DNA of 64,000 nt from Microbulbifer sediminum. Its GTDB lineage: Bacteria; Pseudomonadota; Gammaproteobacteria; Pseudomonadales; Cellvibrionaceae. The notes under the pieces are model-generated. The model was not told the origin of the DNA. It was given only the letters and a program-made list of their open reading frames with translations, and did no database searches. Where the stretch lies: the NCBI RefSeq assembly GCF_021729035.1, contig NZ_JAJSAP010000004.1:248001-312000 (forward strand), read 5' to 3'. Both the position numbers and the translations under genes were made by a program. Positions 36,185 through 46,152 of the stretch are shown piece after piece (position 1 is the first letter of the stretch; each line of letters starts with the position of its first letter).

Positions 36185-38962
36185 ATGGACAGATCCCGTC
36201 TATCCCGGGCAATTAAGGGCGCAATCGCAGCCACCGCCGTATCTTCAAGCTTTTTTGCCACTTTGTCGTTTGCTCAGGAAGTGGAGGAAGTTGTCGTTAC
36301 CGGTACACGCATCCAGCGTGCGACCGATGCTACCAGCGCCACCCCAATCAGCGTTTTTGATGCAGCGGCGCTGGAAGCGTCTGGCCAGACAACGCTGGAG
36401 GATTTCCTGCAGGAAGTCCCCTCAATGACTGGCGGCCAGCTGGGTTCTTCGGTCAACAACGGCAACCCCGGCCTGGCCACCGTATCGCTGCGCGGCCTGG
36501 GCTCTTCCCGGACACTGATCCTGCTGAATGGTCGCCGCCTGAGTTCCTCCGGCCCCTCTACCGGTGTGGTGGACCTGAATACCATTCCCACCACCGCCAT
36601 CGAGCGGGTGGAAATCCTGCGGGATGGCGCCTCGACGATTTACGGTTCTGACGCCATCGCCGGCGTGGTCAACATCATCACCAAGAAGAATTTCGAAGGT
36701 GCCGAGGCATTCTTCGACGCGGGCACCTCGCAGGAAAACGACGGCCAGGAATACCTGGCGGCCTGGACCTTTGGAGCCGCCTCAGATGACGGTGACGGGC
36801 ACGTAATGTTGAATGTCCAGTACACCAGGCGCCACGATATTTTCCAGGGCGACCGCAAGTTCTCCGATTGCCCGCTGTTTGAGAGCGGCGGCTCAGTGCT
36901 CTGCGGCGGCAGTAGCTATACCGTTCCCCCGCGCTTCTTCAGCGATAGCTTCCCCGGGGGCCCGATCCTGGATGCCAATACCGGCCAGATACGCCCGTTC
37001 AACCCGGCAGGGGATGCGTTCAACTACGCAGAGGTCAGCTACCTGATTACCCCACAGGAAGTGGTCACTTTCTACGGCTTTGGTGACAAGGACTTGTGGG
37101 ACTGGGAGAACTTCACCACATTCGGCACCTTCGGTGAGATTCTCTACGCCAACCGCCAGTCTGACCAGCTACTTGCCCCAGAGGGCACCTTCTTCCAGCC
37201 CACAGTACCGGCCACCAACCCCGGCAACCCGACCGGAGAGGATGCCATTATCCTCCGCCGGCTGGTGGAGACCGGCGGCCGCTCGTTCAACCAGGACCTG
37301 AGCATGTGGCGGGGCGTGGTTGGCTTCGACGGCGAAATCTGCAACGAATGGACCTGGGATATTTCCTACAACTACGCGCGCTGGATCGACTCACAGATCG
37401 ATCGCGGCCGCGCCAACCCCGGCCGCTTTACCACCCTGCTCGATCCTGCTCTCTGCGCGGCGGACGAGGACTGCGCCGCAGCAGCAAGCGAGGCCGGCGT
37501 AACCGCCTGGGATCCCTTCCGGCCGGGCACCTTCACCCAGCCGCTGCAGGACTATGCGCTGGTGGTCAACTCCCCGGTGGAGAAAGCCACTCTCAACAGC
37601 CTGCAGGTCAACCTGGTCGGCGATTTCTATGACTGGTCGATCCCCTGGGCCAGCGAAGACCCCGCGTGGGCCGTAGGCTACGAGCGCCGCCGGGAAAGGA
37701 CCGAAATCACCGTCGACGGCGCCGCGTCCCTGGGACAGATCTACTTTGTCAGCGGCGTGGACTGGGGCGGCTCCTATGACGTCGACGAGTTCTATGGCGA
37801 GGTGCGCCTGCCCATCATAGATGGCCGTGAGTGGGCAGACCTGCTGGCCGCCGAGCTCTCGTTCCGCTACTCCGACTATGACACCATCGGCAGCGACACC
37901 ACCTGGGCCGGGGTGCTGGAATATGCGCCCCTGGAACAACTGCGCTTTCGCGGCACCTACGCCGAAGGCTTTCGGGCCCCGGGCCTGGACGACCTGTTCC
38001 TGCCCCCGACACAGTCTGCAGAAACCTATACCGACCCCTGCGTGAATTACGGCAGCAGCGGCAACTCAGTACTGCGGGATAACTGTGCCGCCGACGGCCT
38101 GCCACCCAACTTCGAGCTGGGCAACTCCCAGGCCACCGGCCTCTTCGGCGGTAACGAAAACCTGAAGGCAGAGGAGTCCGAGAGCTGGACCCTGGGCATC
38201 GTGTGGACGCCGACGTTCGTGTCGGACCTGAGCTTCTCCGTCGATTACTTCGATATCAGCGTCGACAATGCCATCGGCACCTTCAACACCAATACCATCG
38301 TCAGCAACTGCTACAACAGCCCCGATTTCAGCTCGCCTTCGTGCGCCCTGATCACCGGTGCCGGCGCTGTGGGCCTGACCTCACTGCCCACCAGCCCGCG
38401 GCGGGACCAGAGTGGCACCATTGCCGGCCAGCTACTTAACGCCCAGAACATCTCCACGTTCGAAACCTCAGGCGTGGATTTGGGGGCCGAATACAGCCAG
38501 GATCTGGGCCCCGGGGTCTTCACCTTCACCGGTAATGCCACCTGGCTGGATGAGTGGAAGTTCCAGGCGAGTGAATTCGAGCCAGAGGTCGACCTGTCCG
38601 GTTACTACGGTGTTGACCCGGTCACTACCCGGATCGCGGCCTTCCCGGAATGGAAGCTGTATACCAGCTTCGGCTACGAGTACGACTGCTGGTCCACCAA
38701 TGTGATCGTACGTATGGAGGGCGAAGTCGAGGATATCGATCCCCGGGATGTTGACCTGGCCACCCGCGTGGACAGCACCTGGTACACCGACTTCAACTTC
38801 CGTTACTTCCGCTGGGAGAACGTCACCCTGTCGGGTGGTATCCGCAATGTCTGGAACCAGCAGCCGCCCTATGTCACCAACTACGATGACATGAACACGC
38901 TGCCGCTGAACTACGACACCGTGGGCCGGTTCTACTATGGCCGGGTAGCCTTCTCCTTCTGA
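36185..38962 (+). CDS. TonB-dependent receptor
   Basis: A 925-residue outer-membrane receptor with a strong AGGAGAGG ribosome-binding site and signal peptide MDRSRLSRAIKGAIAATAVSS ending near LSFAQ. A TonB-box-like VEEVVVTGTRIQ precedes the plug (LEDFLQEVPSMTGGQ; LRGLGSSRTLILLNGRRL; TAIERVEILRDGASTIYGSDAIAGVVNII). There is no STN domain. The barrel carries Cys pairs in extracellular loops and ends in VAFSF, a typical C-terminal aromatic. It is one of at least five TBDRs between 33 and 53 kb. The substrate cannot be read from sequence. Confidence 0.92.
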   Translation: MDRSRLSRAIKGAIAATAVSSSFFATLSFAQEVEEVVVTGTRIQRATDATSATPISVFDAAALEASGQTTLEDFLQEVPSMTGGQLGSSVNNGNPGLATVSLRGLGSSRTLILLNGRRLSSSGPSTGVVDLNTIPTTAIERVEILRDGASTIYGSDAIAGVVNIITKKNFEGAEAFFDAGTSQENDGQEYLAAWTFGAASDDGDGHVMLNVQYTRRHDIFQGDRKFSDCPLFESGGSVLCGGSSYTVPPRFFSDSFPGGPILDANTGQIRPFNPAGDAFNYAEVSYLITPQEVVTFYGFGDKDLWDWENFTTFGTFGEILYANRQSDQLLAPEGTFFQPTVPATNPGNPTGEDAIILRRLVETGGRSFNQDLSMWRGVVGFDGEICNEWTWDISYNYARWIDSQIDRGRANPGRFTTLLDPALCAADEDCAAAASEAGVTAWDPFRPGTFTQPLQDYALVVNSPVEKATLNSLQVNLVGDFYDWSIPWASEDPAWAVGYERRRERTEITVDGAASLGQIYFVSGVDWGGSYDVDEFYGEVRLPIIDGREWADLLAAELSFRYSDYDTIGSDTTWAGVLEYAPLEQLRFRGTYAEGFRAPGLDDLFLPPTQSAETYTDPCVNYGSSGNSVLRDNCAADGLPPNFELGNSQATGLFGGNENLKAEESESWTLGIVWTPTFVSDLSFSVDYFDISVDNAIGTFNTNTIVSNCYNSPDFSSPSCALITGAGAVGLTSLPTSPRRDQSGTIAGQLLNAQNISTFETSGVDLGAEYSQDLGPGVFTFTGNATWLDEWKFQASEFEPEVDLSGYYGVDPVTTRIAAFPEWKLYTSFGYEYDCWSTNVIVRMEGEVEDIDPRDVDLATRVDSTWYTDFNFRYFRWENVTLSGGIRNVWNQQPPYVTNYDDMNTLPLNYDTVGRFYYGRVAFSF

Positions 38963-38973
38963 TATGCCCCTCT

Positions 38974-38997
38974 CGCCCCGCCCGCCAGGGCGGGGCG
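38974..38997 (+). terminator. Strong hairpin after the TBDR gene
   Basis: A perfect 10-bp stem CGCCCCGCCC/GGGCGGGGCG with a 4-base loop lies 12 bases beyond the TBDR stop. The sequence after it has no T-run, so it is a terminator or 3' stabilising structure of uncertain strength. Confidence 0.5.
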
Positions 38998-39224
38998 CGC
39001 TCGGACAAAAAACCACCACACTGATCATATTTTGCCCCACCCCAAAGCTCCCTCACCTGTCTATTCAAAAATTGCGAAAAATTCTACGAATTTATTGAGG
39101 GGATCCTTCCGTCATCCGTCTCTATCTCTGTTGGGAAGGAAGCGACCACTTGGGGGTAGTCGTTTCCACTATCGCCATTCGTGGCAAAAGTCCAATAAAT
39201 CCAACGATCAAGAGAGGATTTACA

Positions 39225-42101
39225 ATGAAAAAGAACCTCCTGTCCGTAGCTGTAAAGGGAGCCATTGGCTTCACCGCAGCCGCAGTAATGGTTCCAGCCA
39301 TGCCCGCCTTCGCGCAACAAGACGCGACCCTGGTGGAAGAGGTTGTAGTTACCGGTTCGCGTATCCAGCGCGACGCCAATGAGACAAGCGTTAGCCCGGT
39401 TACTTCCGTCGGCGCAGAAGACTTCAAGGCCACGGGCGTCGTGCGCGTCGAGGATCTCATCAATGACCTGCCGCAAGTCGCTGCCACCCAGACCGCTGGT
39501 CAGGCCAACGGTGCCACTGGTACCGCCACTGTCTCCCTGCGCGGCCTGGGCTCTACCCGTACTCTGGTACTGATTGATGGTCGCCGCATGCCCGCCGGCT
39601 CACCTCTGGCAGGTGGTTCTGGCGCTGACCTGAACCAAATCCCGGGTGCCCTGGTTGAGCGTGTTGAAGTACTGACCGGTGGCTCCTCTGCCACTTACGG
39701 TTCAGACGCCATTGCCGGCGTTGTGAACTTCATCATGATGGACGACTTCGAAGGTGTTCGCTTCGAGTCCCAGACCAGCGTCTATCAGCACAACAACGAC
39801 AATAGCGACATTCAGGACCTCGTAACCTCCAACGGCTTCGATGTCGCCGATGGCAGCGTGACCGATGGTGAAACCAATGATTTCTCCATGATCATGGGTG
39901 CAAACCTGGACGGTGGTCGCGGTAACGTGACCGGCTATGCCAACTACCGCAAGATTGACGCTGTCCTGCAGTCAGACCGCGACTACAGCGGCTGTGCCCT
40001 GGCTGGCTCCCCGGACTCTTTCGGTTGCGGTGGCTCCGCCACTCTGCCTTCCGGTTTCTTCTCTCCGTTTGACGGAAACTACTACACCGTTTCCGGTGAT
40101 CAATTCGTTGATTGGGATGGCAGCTACTACAACTACGGCCCCCTGAACTACTTCCAGCGTCCCGACGAGCGCTGGACTATGGGCGTATTCGGCCACTACG
40201 ACATCAACGAGAAGGCCACTGCCTACACCCAGCTGTCTTACGCTGATGACCGCACCGTGGCACAGATTGCGCCGTCTGGTAACTTCTTTGTTACCAACAG
40301 CATCAACTGTGACAACCCCCTGCTGTCCGACCAGCAGCGTGACCTGATCTGCACCAGCGCAGGCCTGGGTCCGGACGATGATGCTCCTTACTACATCGGA
40401 CGTCGTAACGTTGAAGGCGGTCCGCGCCAGGATGACCTGCGTCACACCACCTTCCGTGGCGTATTTGGTCTGCGCGGCGACCTGAACGACACCTGGGCTT
40501 ACGATGTATATGCTCAGTACTCTGAAGTGAGCATGGAAGAGACCTACCTGAACGACCTGTCCGCAACCCGCATCGGTCGCGCGATTGACGTTGTTACTGA
40601 CCCGGCGACTGGTGAGCCGGTATGTCAATCCGTTCTGGACGGCAGCGATCCGAGCTGTGTGCCCTGGAACATCTTCCAGGAAGGTGGCGTAACCCAGGAA
40701 GCTCTGGATTACCTGGTACTGCCCCTGTACGCCCGCGGTACCACTGAGCAAGAGATCTACTCTGGCTACGTGACAGGTAATCTGGGTGACTACGGTGTGC
40801 AAATGCCGACTGCTGACACTGGTGTAGCCGTTGTCATGGGTCTGGAAAGCCGCCGTGAAGCCCTGAACTACAGCCCGGACAATGGTTACCAGTCAGGTGA
40901 CGGCGCTGGCCAGGGCGGCCCGAGCAAGCCGGTAAGCGGTTCCCTGAGCGTTAAGGAAGCCTTCACCGAGATGAATGTACCGCTGGTTTCCGGCAAGCCT
41001 GGCGCCGAGTACCTGGGTCTGGAACTGGCATACCGCTACTCCGATTACTCAACCGACGTAACCACCAACACCTACAAGGTAGGTGCTGACTGGCAGCCGA
41101 TCGAAGACGTTAAGCTGCGTGCCAGCTTCCAGTCCGCCACCCGTCACGCCAATATCCGGGAACTGTTCACCGGCCAGGGCATCGCACTGTTCGACATGGA
41201 CTTCGACCCGTGTGGCGGTGAAAACCCTGAGGCGAGCCTGGCTGAATGTCAGAACTCCGGCGTAACCGAAGCTCAGTACGGTAATATCCCGAACAGCCCG
41301 GCCGGTCAGTACAACTACATCCAGGGCGGTAACCCAGAGCTGGATCCGGAAGAATCCGAAACCTACGCACTTGGTTTTGTTTACACTCCGAGCCAGATCG
41401 ACGGCCTGAGCGTGAGCCTCGACTACTTCAACATTGAAGTAACTGAAGCAATCTCCGCTGTTGATCCGGGCTTCCTGCTCGACCAGTGTATTGCTACTGG
41501 CGACAGCTCGCTGTGCGGTCAGATCGACCGTGGCCCGAATGGTAACCTGTGGATTGGCAGCGCTGCCGTTGTCTCCACCAATGTAAACATTGGCTACTTC
41601 GAAACTGCAGGCGTTGACATCAATGCCAACTACGGTTTCGAGATGGGCAGCATGGGTACCATGGACCTCAACTACATCGCCACTTACCTGACCAAGTATG
41701 ACCAGCAGGAAATCGTTGGTGCAGAAGTTGTCGACTGTGTTGGTAACTGGGGCGGTTCCTGTGGCCAGCCTACTCCGGAGTACGTCAGCACTCTGCGTGC
41801 AACCTGGGGCACCCCGGTCACTGGCCTGGATGTAACTGGTGCTTGGCGCTACATTGGCGAAGCTCAGGACCTCGGCGCGAACGAGGCCAATTTTGATGCC
41901 ATGAACTACTTTGACGTGTCAGCAGCCTGGGCTGCTACCGACACCCTCACTGTTCGCAGTGGTATCAGCAACGTCCTGGACGAAGAACCGCCTCTGACCG
42001 CTGACGCGGGTGCAGGCATCTACGGCAACGGCAATACCTTCCCGGGCGTTTATGATGCCCTGGGTCGTTACGCCTTCCTGGGCCTGACTGTAGATTTCTA
42101 A
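39225..42101 (+). CDS. TonB-dependent receptor
   Basis: A 958-residue TBDR. AGAGAGGA precedes the ATG; the frame is open further upstream, but MKKNLLSVAVKGAIGFTAAA is the evident signal-peptide start (cleavage after AFAQ). A TonB-box-like VEEVVVTGSRIQRDANET is followed by plug blocks VEDLINDLPQVA, LRGLGSTRTLVLIDGRRMP, VERVEVLTGGSSATYGSDAIAGVVNFI. Large Cys-containing surface loops and the C-terminus FLGLTVDF are typical. The 5' leader and first 50 codons closely match those of the TBDR at 47238. A clear terminator follows. Confidence 0.93.
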   Translation: MKKNLLSVAVKGAIGFTAAAVMVPAMPAFAQQDATLVEEVVVTGSRIQRDANETSVSPVTSVGAEDFKATGVVRVEDLINDLPQVAATQTAGQANGATGTATVSLRGLGSTRTLVLIDGRRMPAGSPLAGGSGADLNQIPGALVERVEVLTGGSSATYGSDAIAGVVNFIMMDDFEGVRFESQTSVYQHNNDNSDIQDLVTSNGFDVADGSVTDGETNDFSMIMGANLDGGRGNVTGYANYRKIDAVLQSDRDYSGCALAGSPDSFGCGGSATLPSGFFSPFDGNYYTVSGDQFVDWDGSYYNYGPLNYFQRPDERWTMGVFGHYDINEKATAYTQLSYADDRTVAQIAPSGNFFVTNSINCDNPLLSDQQRDLICTSAGLGPDDDAPYYIGRRNVEGGPRQDDLRHTTFRGVFGLRGDLNDTWAYDVYAQYSEVSMEETYLNDLSATRIGRAIDVVTDPATGEPVCQSVLDGSDPSCVPWNIFQEGGVTQEALDYLVLPLYARGTTEQEIYSGYVTGNLGDYGVQMPTADTGVAVVMGLESRREALNYSPDNGYQSGDGAGQGGPSKPVSGSLSVKEAFTEMNVPLVSGKPGAEYLGLELAYRYSDYSTDVTTNTYKVGADWQPIEDVKLRASFQSATRHANIRELFTGQGIALFDMDFDPCGGENPEASLAECQNSGVTEAQYGNIPNSPAGQYNYIQGGNPELDPEESETYALGFVYTPSQIDGLSVSLDYFNIEVTEAISAVDPGFLLDQCIATGDSSLCGQIDRGPNGNLWIGSAAVVSTNVNIGYFETAGVDINANYGFEMGSMGTMDLNYIATYLTKYDQQEIVGAEVVDCVGNWGGSCGQPTPEYVSTLRATWGTPVTGLDVTGAWRYIGEAQDLGANEANFDAMNYFDVSAAWAATDTLTVRSGISNVLDEEPPLTADAGAGIYGNGNTFPGVYDALGRYAFLGLTVDF

Positions 42102-42129
42102 CAACAACTAGATAAAATCACAGTCTCTA

Positions 42130-42160
42130 GCGCGGCGGGTTTCCCGCCGCGCTTTTTTTT
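42130..42160 (+). terminator. Rho-independent terminator
   Basis: A perfect 10-bp stem GCGCGGCGGG/CCCGCCGCGC with a TTT loop is followed by eight T. It lies 28 bases past the TBDR stop. Confidence 0.9.
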
Positions 42161-42247
42161 GCCCTCAAGATTTTTTTTCCTGCCTTATTTCGCGATATAG
42201 TTATCGCAAACATCATCACTTAGCACACCATCAGGTAATCCCGAAGT

Positions 42248-43873
42248 ATGCCTAAATCGTCGCAGAACCAGACCGATCAACTGTTCATCGAAGCACGTCA
42301 GGCAATCTCCCAGGGGCGCCCACGGGCGGCTATTGAATACGCCCAGAAGGCCATCTCGATTGACCACAGACAGTCTCGCCTCTGGCATCTTTTGGCAGAC
42401 GCGATCTCTATCAGCAAGGGCCCGGCCGCTGGAATTACCATCCTTGAGTCAGCGCTCCAGGATCACCAGGATATACCTAATGCCGACCGCGCCTCCCTAC
42501 AGATTCATCTCGCATCCAGCTATTTGAAAACCAGCGATCTCGGCTCTGCTGCCACCAGCATAGACCTGGATCTAGTCACCGCACTGGACGACCCGAAGCT
42601 GGCGGCGAGAGCTGGCTACCTGCTAGCCCTTTGCGAAGAACATAGTGGAGCACTGCGAGCGTTTGAATGCGCGCTCGCAAAAGACAAGGAAAACCCGGAG
42701 CTGCTTTTCAATGCGGCGGCGGCCCACCGTTCAATGGGCAACCTGAAAGCAGCTGAGAAACTTTACGACCAGGTAATCAAGCGAGCCCCGGACAGCTATC
42801 CCGCCTACTGGCTCAGGTCCTCGCTCCGAAAGCAGACCCCGGGAAATAATCATATCGCCGCACTTCAGCGAGAGCTGGCTAAAGATTCTACCTCCGTTGA
42901 AGGTCGAACCCACCTGAATTTCGCCCTGGCCAAGGAGCAAGAAGACCTGGGTAACTATAACGAGAGCTTTGCAGCTCTCAGTTCAGGTGCCCGCCTCAGG
43001 AAATCTGAGTCGCAATACAATGTCGAGGGGGACATCCAGGCGATCGACACCATCCGCAGGTCATACAGTGCCGAGCTATTAAGCCAAGCCCCCGGAGAGG
43101 AAAACCGTGCAGGCGAGGGAATAATCTTTATTCTGGGAATGCCAAGGACAGGTTCAACCCTGGTCGACAGAATCCTGTCCAGCGATGGGGCAGTTGACTC
43201 CGCCGGAGAACCCGACACATTTGCGCAACTTTTCTACCGTGACGCCATGCAAGCAGCAGGGATCAGAATACTGAATGCGGAAACCCAGCTGAAAGCCATT
43301 GAAAAAAGCACGGAAATTGATTTTGCGAAGCTGGGAATCAACTATCAGGAGATGCTATCAAGGAGAGCAAAGCACAAGAAGAGTCAATATATCATCGACA
43401 AGAACCCCAGTAATTTCCTTTACCTCGGGGCAATAAAGCTCGCCCTTCCTGGGGCAAAGATCATTCATATCCAGCGTAACCCTATGGATACCTGTTACGC
43501 CATATTCAAGACACTCTTCAAGAGTGCCCATCCGTATTCGTACGATCTGGCAGATCTCGCCGAATACTACAGTGCATATGACAGCCTGATGAAGCACTGG
43601 CGCAGCACAATCGGTAACGGCTTCCTCGAAGTTCGATACGAGGATCTGGTGCAGGCCCCGGAGGCCACATCACGGGTTCTTATGGAATACTGTGGCCTGG
43701 AGTGGCGGGAGTCATGCCTGCAATTCCATAGCAATAAAGAAAAGGGCACCGCAACTGCCAGCGCGGCCCAGGTGCGCAGGCCTATCTATGCCGATTCCGT
43801 GCAGCTCTGGGAGCGATATGCAAGCCAGCTAGAGCCGCTGAAAGTGATTTTGGAGAGAAAGGGTCTGCTATGA
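42248..43873 (+). CDS. TPR-repeat sulfotransferase
   Basis: A 541-residue soluble protein without a signal peptide. The N-terminal half (about 1-280) is built of tetratricopeptide repeats (ARQAISQGRPRAAIEYAQKAI, AAAHRSMGNLKAAEKLYDQVI). The C-terminal half is a PAPS-dependent sulfotransferase domain: the 5'-phosphosulfate loop FILGMPRTGSTLVDRIL at about residue 294 and the 3'-phosphate-binding IIHIQRNPMDTCYAIF near 405. A second sulfotransferase of the same kind lies convergently downstream. The acceptor is unknown. The gene stands directly after the TBDR transcription unit and its terminator. Confidence 0.87.
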   Translation: MPKSSQNQTDQLFIEARQAISQGRPRAAIEYAQKAISIDHRQSRLWHLLADAISISKGPAAGITILESALQDHQDIPNADRASLQIHLASSYLKTSDLGSAATSIDLDLVTALDDPKLAARAGYLLALCEEHSGALRAFECALAKDKENPELLFNAAAAHRSMGNLKAAEKLYDQVIKRAPDSYPAYWLRSSLRKQTPGNNHIAALQRELAKDSTSVEGRTHLNFALAKEQEDLGNYNESFAALSSGARLRKSESQYNVEGDIQAIDTIRRSYSAELLSQAPGEENRAGEGIIFILGMPRTGSTLVDRILSSDGAVDSAGEPDTFAQLFYRDAMQAAGIRILNAETQLKAIEKSTEIDFAKLGINYQEMLSRRAKHKKSQYIIDKNPSNFLYLGAIKLALPGAKIIHIQRNPMDTCYAIFKTLFKSAHPYSYDLADLAEYYSAYDSLMKHWRSTIGNGFLEVRYEDLVQAPEATSRVLMEYCGLEWRESCLQFHSNKEKGTATASAAQVRRPIYADSVQLWERYASQLEPLKVILERKGLL

Positions 43874-43900
43874 GCAAACACCGCACCCAGCCGGGAATTA

Positions 43901-43934
43901 GGGGAAGCCACTGGCCAGATCAGTGATCTTCCCC
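43901..43934. terminator. Hairpin between the convergent sulfotransferase genes
   Basis: An interrupted inverted repeat, GGGGAAG-CACTG pairing with CAGTG-CTTCCCC, spans the end of the second sulfotransferase gene. Its location between convergent stops suggests a bidirectional terminator, but T-runs are absent. Confidence 0.35.
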
Positions 43935-45563
43935 AAGCCCCTGCAGGAACTTTCGGTAATGGACAAAACGCCCCGAAGAACGCTGGTAGAGGGGTTTACG
44001 AACCTGCCAGATACTTGCCGTTCGCACATGCCCCTCGCTGCGAGTAAAGTCCAGGCAGGCATCCTCCCAATCCAGCCCAAGGAAACCCAGCACCCTGCCA
44101 AGCACATCCCTTGGGGACTGGACAAACTCCTCGTAATGAACCTCTTGGATGCTATCGGGAAACAGGGATTTCCAATAATCCATGAGGCGAACCTGCTGCC
44201 GGTAATAATGGCCAATGGACTCCAGGTCAACAGAGTAGCTCATCCCGCCACCCAGTTGCTGAAAATAAATCGACAGGCAGTTATCCAGCACTCCCCTTCG
44301 CGTCCATAGGATTTTCGCTTCGGGAAACATACTCTTGATCAGGCCCAGATGCAGGAAATTGTCCGGGCGTTTGTCAGTAAAGACCGATGGATTCCCGAGC
44401 CGCTCACGCACAAACTCTTGGTATTCCTGTGCCGTGTGCCGCAGGAATTCCTCCCCCCTTTCAGGCAAGCTCAAGGGGTACGCATCCCCCAACTGTTTCA
44501 CCAGGCGAGGAATAAATTCGAGCTCGCCACCGGCACGTACCCGCGAATGACCTGCTAGTACACGCTCCAACAAAGTTGATCCAGAGCGCAGCATACCGCA
44601 GATAAAAACCGGGGCCAGGTCCGATATCACCGGCAGGCGGCCGTACCATTCCCGGTCGAAGGTGGCGATGATACTGTCGACAAGCCGCTCCTGAGCCACA
44701 GGATCGTAGGGCCGAAAGCGTCGGCGACCAAGGTTATTGGCCGACTGATATGCAGCGAAAGCGGCGTCATACTCCCCACACTCATCCAACACTTTGCCAA
44801 GGGCAAAGCCCAGCTCTTCCCTCTCCAACGGCGGTACACCTTCCTGCTGCAAGGCACGCCTTAGCCTGGTGATCAGAGGGTCATCAGCCTTACTCGTATC
44901 ATTAAGGTAAGCTAGCCGACTGAGCGCGGGAAAATAATTTCCGTCGATAGACAGGACTTGTTCATAGAGCCTCCTGGCTGCATCCTTGTGGCCGCGCTCC
45001 TCCTCCAGGGATGCCAGGTTAAATATTGCGGGAATATAGTCAGGGTTTACAGACAGGGCATGCTGCAGGCACTTCTCCGAAGCCTCCTGATCCTGCAGCT
45101 CAGAGTAGACAAGCGCCAGGTTGTTATACACTTCCTCCTGGCTAGAAACACCACGCTCGATTGCCAACTCATAAGCAGCTGCTGCCTCGCGGTACTGTCC
45201 AAGCTTTTTAAGCTGCCGCGCCATATTAAACAGGCTGTTTGGCAAATTGGCATTTATCGCCAGCGCCTTTCGGTAAGCGGCAATACTGTCCTCTGGAAGG
45301 CCAGCAGCATCACACTCCGAAGCCAACCTCAGCAGATAGTCAAGGGAACGGGGATTGATATCCAGCAGGTCGTGAAGAGTCTTTATCGCTTTTTGTCGCT
45401 GCCCAGTGTGCAGATAGAGCTGGCAGAGTTCACCGAGTACGCCTTCGCGCTCCATACCGGTCTCGAGGAGCTGAAGATAACAGGTCTCTGCTTTCTCCGG
45501 ACGAGAATTGGCAATGGCTTCTCTAGCTTCCTTGAGAGTCGCGATAAATACTGCTTGATCCAT
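43920..45563 (-). CDS. TPR-repeat sulfotransferase
   Basis: A 547-residue homologue of the preceding gene, on the opposite strand. TPR units occupy about residues 1-270 (EVYNNLALVYSELQDQEASEKCLQHAL; IPAIFNLASLEEERGHKDAARRLYEQVL). The sulfotransferase domain begins at FICGMLRSGSTLLERVLAG (about residue 316), with the second PAPS element ILWTRRGVLDNCLSIYF near 418. No export signal. Sulfotransferases of this TPR type occur beside TBDR clusters in marine gammaproteobacteria; whether they modify a TBDR, a glycan or a secreted peptide is not known. Stops face those of the paralogue 46 bases away. Confidence 0.87.
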   Translation of the reverse strand: MDQAVFIATLKEAREAIANSRPEKAETCYLQLLETGMEREGVLGELCQLYLHTGQRQKAIKTLHDLLDINPRSLDYLLRLASECDAAGLPEDSIAAYRKALAINANLPNSLFNMARQLKKLGQYREAAAAYELAIERGVSSQEEVYNNLALVYSELQDQEASEKCLQHALSVNPDYIPAIFNLASLEEERGHKDAARRLYEQVLSIDGNYFPALSRLAYLNDTSKADDPLITRLRRALQQEGVPPLEREELGFALGKVLDECGEYDAAFAAYQSANNLGRRRFRPYDPVAQERLVDSIIATFDREWYGRLPVISDLAPVFICGMLRSGSTLLERVLAGHSRVRAGGELEFIPRLVKQLGDAYPLSLPERGEEFLRHTAQEYQEFVRERLGNPSVFTDKRPDNFLHLGLIKSMFPEAKILWTRRGVLDNCLSIYFQQLGGGMSYSVDLESIGHYYRQQVRLMDYWKSLFPDSIQEVHYEEFVQSPRDVLGRVLGFLGLDWEDACLDFTRSEGHVRTASIWQVRKPLYQRSSGRFVHYRKFLQGLGEDH

Positions 45564-46152
45564 GAATTACCCGTCGAGTGGAAGACTCCCAATTTAATAA
45601 ACAAGAGCAATTTGCTGGCGGCAGTGCGATTCAGGGAACAATATACTCTAAAAGCCTGAATTCGCTGGCTGCCGCCTTCAAGTATCAACCTCCGGCGGGA
45701 TTTCCCTGCACGGATCTCCTGTTCGCGTTCCCTACCATCGTCTTAGAGCCCCTGGCCATGTTTCCCCACTGCTCAGCGGTCATACAGGCCTCCTGCTTAA
45801 AACGTGACCCGGTTATCTGTCGCTTCTTGCAGAGAAGTCGATCTTTCGGATTGGCAGAGCTGGCACCCGGCGGGCCCTGCATTTCACCAGGACTCGACAA
45901 TTCAGCGCCGGCATCGCTCCCCCCCGGGAGTGGTGCTGGCGCATGCGGTAACCAGGAAGCCGGTCAATGCCAGGCAAGCTGCTCTTCTTATAGGCACTGA
46001 GACAACTCCTTATTGTTACCACTTGATATGAACATATGAAGGGTTAGATTCTATACGCTTGCAGTACACCAAGTACACAGCGCTATACGAAGCTTTTTCG
46101 GTATACTGTGCAAGATATTTGCTTTCCCTTTCCCGACGCAAGAAGGATAACC
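45564..46152. other. Intergenic region
   Basis: A stretch of 589 bases between the divergent sulfotransferase and MarC genes. No open frame has a ribosome-binding site and coding-like composition. The last 150 bases are AT-richer and likely carry the marC-type promoter and leader. Confidence 0.55.

Noticed and set aside
42130-42160. Possible riboswitch or attenuator downstream of a TBDR
   Set aside because: The structure is a plain rho-independent terminator directly after the stop codon.
45578-46000. Rightward 140-codon frame upstream of marC
   Set aside because: No ribosome-binding site, mixed composition and no recognisable pattern.
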